From positions 1-38,882 of the forward strand of contig CANQKI010000010.1 of NCBI GenBank assembly GCA_947624355.1: DNA of 38,882 nt. Direction: 5' to 3'. Below the pieces are notes generated by a model, which ran no database searches, was not told the DNA's origin, and saw only the letters and a list, made by a program, of their open reading frames with translations. This DNA is from an uncultured Clostridia bacterium (lineage in GTDB: Bacteria > Bacillota > Clostridia > Christensenellales > Aristaeellaceae). A program made the translations under genes and the position numbers. Below are positions 35,465-38,882 of this stretch, piece after piece. Position 1 is the first letter of the stretch. Every line of letters starts with the position of its first letter.

Positions 35465-36701
35465 GGTTTTTGATCCTTTCGATAATTTGCTGCACCCATT
35501 GGGCGCCACCAAAGCCCCCCGACTTAGAAACGAGAAAGAATGACTTTTCCTTGCATTGCACCTGCGACATGACGCAGCCCGGCAGAATTTCATACTCCGG
35601 CACGATCCGCTGCACGTCCATCTGCCGGATGAAGCCCGCCATGGTGTCGCCGCCAATGAGGGCGATCAGGGTGTCGGGCAGCAGATCAAGGATACATTTG
35701 CCCATGTACCCCAGCCGCTGGGCGATGGCCCCGCGCATTTGCGGAGCGGGAATGCCGTGCCTGGCGGCACAATCGGCTTTCTCGTTGAAGGACAGGTCGC
35801 TGGCGTCGATAATGACGCCTTTGTCCCGGATCAGGCAGGCGGCCGCATTGGCAAGTACGGTTTCCGTTTCCTGGGCGGGGCCGATAATCTGCTCGGCGGT
35901 CAGCGTCAGGCGGCCGATTCCGGCGTTCTGGGCAACAGTCAGCTGCTTTTGCGTTATCGGATGAATACTGCCGCAAATGACGGCTACCTGCTGGGCCGTG
36001 GTTTTGGTTTTGCTTTTTTTCCCTTTCAGGTTGTAAATAAAGGGCAATTCCTCCGCAAATCCGGCGCATCCGGCGAACACGCATTCCTCGGCCACGGGCT
36101 TCATACGTGCGGCGATTCTGTTAATATCCGCTTTGGTTTCGGCGTCATAGACCACAATTTCCGTATCCGATCCGGTCATGATATCCGTTTCGTAGGCCGT
36201 CCGCGGAATTGTGCGGATGGGCACGGAGGACTGGTTTGCTATGATCTCCGGGATATAGGAGCAGTCTATCCGCTCAGAGCAGCCGCCCGTATCCCATTCA
36301 TCAATGGGCCGCCCCCCCGAAAACTGCCTGGCCCCCACCGTGATCCGGCCATGCTGGGGCAGCGCCGGAACAAAAACGAGCCTGCGTTTCCGGGAGGCTT
36401 TCAGCACCGCCGTCAGCTCGCTGCCGATATTGCCCCGCAGCATGGAATCCGTTTTTTTGTACAGGTGAATGTGGGGAAATGCGGATACGGTCTGGGCGAT
36501 TTCGTTGACCACCCGGTACGCCTCTTCGGTGGAAAAATGCCGCGTTTCGGTGTTGACCACCAGCACGTCGCTTTCCGTTTCCAAAAGAGAGGGGGAAAAT
36601 TTTTCCCGGGAAATCACGTTGGTGGGGATTCCGGTCTCGGCCAGTTTTACCCCGGTATCCAGGGCACCCGTATAATCATCCGCAATGATAACCAGTTTCA
36701 T
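35448..36701 (-). CDS. Four-carbon acid-sugar kinase (DUF1537, OtnK/DtnK-like)
   Basis: ATP-dependent kinase that phosphorylates C4 sugar acids such as D-threonate, D-erythronate or a 3-keto acid, 417 residues. The N-terminal signature ADDYTGALDTG (7-17) binds the acid, and KKTDSMLRGNIGSEL follows. The C-terminal nucleotide domain carries GGDTMAGF and VSKSGGFGG. First gene of the minus-strand operon, with AGGTGA before ATG 36701 and the divergent promoter region upstream. Together with PdxA2 it forms the recognised core of C4 acid catabolism; which isomer is used cannot be told. Confidence 0.9.
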   Translation of the reverse strand: MKLVIIADDYTGALDTGVKLAETGIPTNVISREKFSPSLLETESDVLVVNTETRHFSTEEAYRVVNEIAQTVSAFPHIHLYKKTDSMLRGNIGSELTAVLKASRKRRLVFVPALPQHGRITVGARQFSGGRPIDEWDTGGCSERIDCSYIPEIIANQSSVPIRTIPRTAYETDIMTGSDTEIVVYDAETKADINRIAARMKPVAEECVFAGCAGFAEELPFIYNLKGKKSKTKTTAQQVAVICGSIHPITQKQLTVAQNAGIGRLTLTAEQIIGPAQETETVLANAAACLIRDKGVIIDASDLSFNEKADCAARHGIPAPQMRGAIAQRLGYMGKCILDLLPDTLIALIGGDTMAGFIRQMDVQRIVPEYEILPGCVMSQVQCKEKSFFLVSKSGGFGGAQWVQQIIERIKNHEISK

Positions 36702-36839
36702 CCTGCATCACCTACAACCTTACGCTTGCATAATCCACCTGTGTATGTTAAGATTTAGCCGAAACACGGGCCTGAGCCCGGCGGGCAAAACGCCTCATCA
36801 CGTTGTGTTGCAATGCTATTTTAGCAAAACACAGATGGA

Positions 36840-36889
36840 GAAAAAATGCTTAAAACATAATTATTTGTACAAATCAGAAGCATTTTTTC
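36840..36889. promoter_or_regulatory. Operator-like nested palindromes in the divergent intergenic region
   Basis: GAAAAAATGCTT (36840-36851) and AAGCATTTTTTC (36878-36889) are exact complements whose centres are 38 bp apart. Between them lies a perfect 12-bp palindrome ATTTGTACAAAT (36863-36874). The layout suits a dimeric or tetrameric regulator, most simply the adjacent PrpR-type protein. A possible plus-strand -10 box CATAAT is at 36901-36906. Confidence 0.6.
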
Positions 36890-36891
36890 AA
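36864..36891 (-). promoter_or_regulatory. Possible sigma-70 promoter of the catabolic operon
   Basis: On the minus strand TTGAAA (36891-36886) is followed after 16 bases by TACAAA (36869-36864), which overlaps the central palindrome. A sigma-54 type -24/-12 element was looked for by eye and not found. This leaves an unusually long leader of about 150 bases before the kinase ATG. Confidence 0.35.
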
Positions 36892-36949
36892 AAAATCCGG
36901 CATAATTTCAAGGACTGTACGATTTTGAAACAATCAAAGGAGGAGAAAG

Positions 36950-38737
36950 ATGGAAAAGGTAAAAATTCTTGCCATTGCGCCCTATGAAGAGCTGCGTTTT
37001 TCGCTGGTGGAAGCATCCCATCACCGGAACGATGTGGAGCTGACGGTTTATGTGGGCAATATGGCAAAGGGCGTGGAGATTGTGGAATCCCTATCCCCCG
37101 ATTCGTTTGACGTGATTCTTTCCCGGGGCGGCACGGCAAAAATGATCCGGGAGGCCACCGGCTATCCCACGGTGGAAATTTCCATTTCCGTTTATGATAT
37201 CATGCGCGCCCTCCGTTTTGCCCAGAATATTCCCCAACGTTACGCCATCGTGGGCTTTCCCAATATCACCAACGCCGCTTACCTGCTCAATGAGCTGATG
37301 CAGAACAATGTGGAAATCGCCAGCATCCGCAGCAGCGAGGAAGCCATTCACGTAATGCAGAAAATGAAGGAGGAGGGCTATCAGATGATCATCGGTGATC
37401 TGATTACCTGTGATCTTGCCCAACAGACCGGCCTTGGCTATATTCTGATTACATCCGGCTCCGAGGCCATTGAAAATGCGTTTGATATGGCCGTGCAGCA
37501 ATGTATTATCGGCCAGAATTACAAGCGGCAGCTTGTTTCCCTCACCTCCATCATGAATAAGTGGGATTTTCAGGCCCTCGTTTACAATCAGGCCCGGCAG
37601 GAAGTGGTGAACACCCTGCGGCCCGAAACCGCCCGGGCGCTGGGCGATATGAAAAGCCGGCTGGTACAGTTGAAGGAAAAGGGGCACCTTTCTTTTGTCC
37701 GTTCCGGCCCGGATAAGGAAACCCAGTATTCCGTGGAGGCGGAGCTGCTTCGGAGCGAAGGGGAGGAATGCCTGTACGCTTTTCATGTTACCCTGCAGTA
37801 CAGCAGCAAATATCAGGGCCTTGAATATATTGATGAAAAAAGCGCCGAGCTTCGCTACATGAACAGCTACGCAGGCGTATCTCAGCAGACCCGGGAAAAT
37901 TTTCTGGTTCGCAAACAGTACGTAAGCAGCGCCAATCATCCCGTGCTTATTCTGGGCGAAAGGGGAACGGGCAAGGATGGTCTGGCCTATTCGCTGTATC
38001 TGCAAAGTTTTTACAGGAATATTCCCATGCTGCTGGCGGATTGCGCCGCAGTGCAGGAAAAGGGATGGAAATACATTTTCTATCAAAGCAAATCGCCCCT
38101 GCACAACGGCCGCTGCGTCATCTATTTCAAAAACTGTTCGGCCATGCCCAGGCACTATGCGCTGCTGCTGATTGAATGGCTGGAATCGGGAACCATGACG
38201 GCCGCAAAGAGCATGCTTTTTTCAGATGTACTTCCACTTTCCGGCACATATGAAAATTACCCGCTGACCGATTGGCTGATGAACAACAGCGCCTGCATCA
38301 AGGCGCCCTTGAAGCCCCTTCGGGATATGCAGCACGAATTCCAGAATACCGCCCAGTTTTTCATTCGTTTAATGAACAGGGAATACGGCAAAACCATCAT
38401 CGGCCTGGAGCCGGAGGCCATGGAAATGCTGAAAAATTTCTCCTGGCCGGAAAATTACCGGCAGCTTAAGCGCGTTCTATCCCAGGCCGTTTTATGGACG
38501 GACGGAAACCTGATATCCCGGAATACGGTGCGCGCCGCTTTGCTTTCGGAGGAAAAAGCGGCCCCTGCCGCGCCTGATCTTTCCCCACTTTTTGCGGAAG
38601 GAAAGACCCTCCGGGATATTGAGCGCGCTGCGGTGCACGCCGTGCTCAAGCAAATGAACAACAACCAAAGCCGGGCAGCCAGGAGCCTGGGGATCAGCCG
38701 CAGCACGCTGTGGCGCATTCTGAAAGGGGACAAATAA
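36950..38737 (+). CDS. PrpR-type sensor regulator with degenerate AAA+ domain
   Basis: Transcription regulator of 595 residues, divergent from the catabolic operon, with AGGAGG just before ATG 36950. Residues 1-190 match the PrpR_N sensor domain (FDVILSRGGTAKMIREATGYPTVEI split over 45-75; GYPTVEI is diagnostic), which binds small acids. A middle linker of about 130 residues follows. The AAA+ region keeps a Walker-A-like GERGTGKD (336-343), but the GAFTGA loop that touches sigma-54 is absent and Walker B is degraded (VIYFKN for the usual FLDE). SWPENYRQLKRVL and the C-terminal Fis-type helix-turn-helix (NNQSRAARSLGISRSTLWRIL) are intact. It probably senses a pathway acid and controls the operon without sigma-54. 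Confidence 0.88.
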   Translation: MEKVKILAIAPYEELRFSLVEASHHRNDVELTVYVGNMAKGVEIVESLSPDSFDVILSRGGTAKMIREATGYPTVEISISVYDIMRALRFAQNIPQRYAIVGFPNITNAAYLLNELMQNNVEIASIRSSEEAIHVMQKMKEEGYQMIIGDLITCDLAQQTGLGYILITSGSEAIENAFDMAVQQCIIGQNYKRQLVSLTSIMNKWDFQALVYNQARQEVVNTLRPETARALGDMKSRLVQLKEKGHLSFVRSGPDKETQYSVEAELLRSEGEECLYAFHVTLQYSSKYQGLEYIDEKSAELRYMNSYAGVSQQTRENFLVRKQYVSSANHPVLILGERGTGKDGLAYSLYLQSFYRNIPMLLADCAAVQEKGWKYIFYQSKSPLHNGRCVIYFKNCSAMPRHYALLLIEWLESGTMTAAKSMLFSDVLPLSGTYENYPLTDWLMNNSACIKAPLKPLRDMQHEFQNTAQFFIRLMNREYGKTIIGLEPEAMEMLKNFSWPENYRQLKRVLSQAVLWTDGNLISRNTVRAALLSEEKAAPAAPDLSPLFAEGKTLRDIERAAVHAVLKQMNNNQSRAARSLGISRSTLWRILKGDK

Positions 38738-38828
38738 TCGGGGCGTTTTGCCTTGGGATACTTGCGGATTCGACAAATTTTAGCATAAAATTAGATAGGA
38801 ATTTAGATTATCTCTTTAGAAGTTCTTA

Positions 38829-38872
38829 AATGTCGGTATAGCCCGTGTTTTCGGGCTTTCCCGGCATTTTTG
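38829..38872 (+). terminator. Intrinsic terminator after the regulator gene
   Basis: Two stacked stems: ATGTCGG / CCGGCAT outside (38830-38836 and 38861-38867, one G-T pair) and AGCCCG / CGGGCT inside (38840-38845 and 38852-38857) with a TGTTTT loop, followed by TTTTTG. It lies about 90 bases after the stop codon. Confidence 0.8.
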
Positions 38873-38882
38873 ATATGGGGAG

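Noticed and set aside
36702..36949. Sigma-54 promoter expected from a PrpR-type regulator
   Set aside because: No TGGCAC-N5-TTGC-like pair was found on either strand, in line with the loss of GAFTGA in the regulator.
1..38882. CRISPR array, tRNA or rRNA genes
   Set aside because: No regularly spaced direct repeats and no tRNA- or rRNA-like sequence were noticed; a covariance search was not possible here.

Overview
The window looks like a chromosomal segment of a Gram-positive, gut- or rumen-type clostridial bacterium. Pointers are strong AGGAGG ribosome sites, sugar ABC importers of the LplB/YtcP type, a sporulation sigma-K remnant, TnpV, and a moderately GC-rich, visibly mosaic composition. 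This placement is inference; no rRNA or tRNA gene is present.

Bases 1-16.2 kb hold a plus-strand carbohydrate locus: two sugar ABC permeases (the first cut by the window edge), an extracellular solute-binding protein, a MATE exporter, a CE2-like SGNH esterase, a GH2 glycosidase, two different GH38 alpha-mannosidases and, between them, a ROK fructokinase/mannokinase. None of the enzymes has a signal peptide. The likely logic is uptake of acetylated, mannose-containing oligosaccharides (mannan or N-glycan fragments) followed by cytoplasmic deacetylation, trimming and phosphorylation.

Bases 16.2-20.2 kb are a graveyard of mobile-element pieces: tnpV, a broken AlbA_2/ATP-binding gene with its promoter and truncated upstream small genes, a probable type I restriction subunit tail, an IS110 transposase tail, a long hairpin, and an XRE regulator gene.

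Bases 20.2-23.05 kb hold three decayed core-type genes in a row: dnaD-like, dnaC/dnaI-like and sigK. Each is close to full length but carries indels and/or a nonsense codon.

Bases 23.1-36.7 kb are a compact minus-strand catabolic operon. In transcription order it encodes a four-carbon acid-sugar kinase, an SDR dehydrogenase, PdxA2, a solute-binding protein, two sugar ABC permeases, an (alpha/alpha)6-barrel (MGH1/GH63-like) glycosidase, an FAD oxidoreductase, a Gfo/Idh oxidoreductase, an iron alcohol dehydrogenase and a DapA-type aldolase. A divergent PrpR-type regulator with a degenerate AAA+ domain follows at 36,950-38,737. A palindromic operator-like region lies between the divergent transcripts. 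The best candidate for an undescribed system is this operon: kinase plus PdxA2 resembles D-threonate/D-erythronate catabolism, but the attached importer, glycosidase and four extra redox or aldolase enzymes suggest a glycosylated or modified sugar acid as the real substrate.
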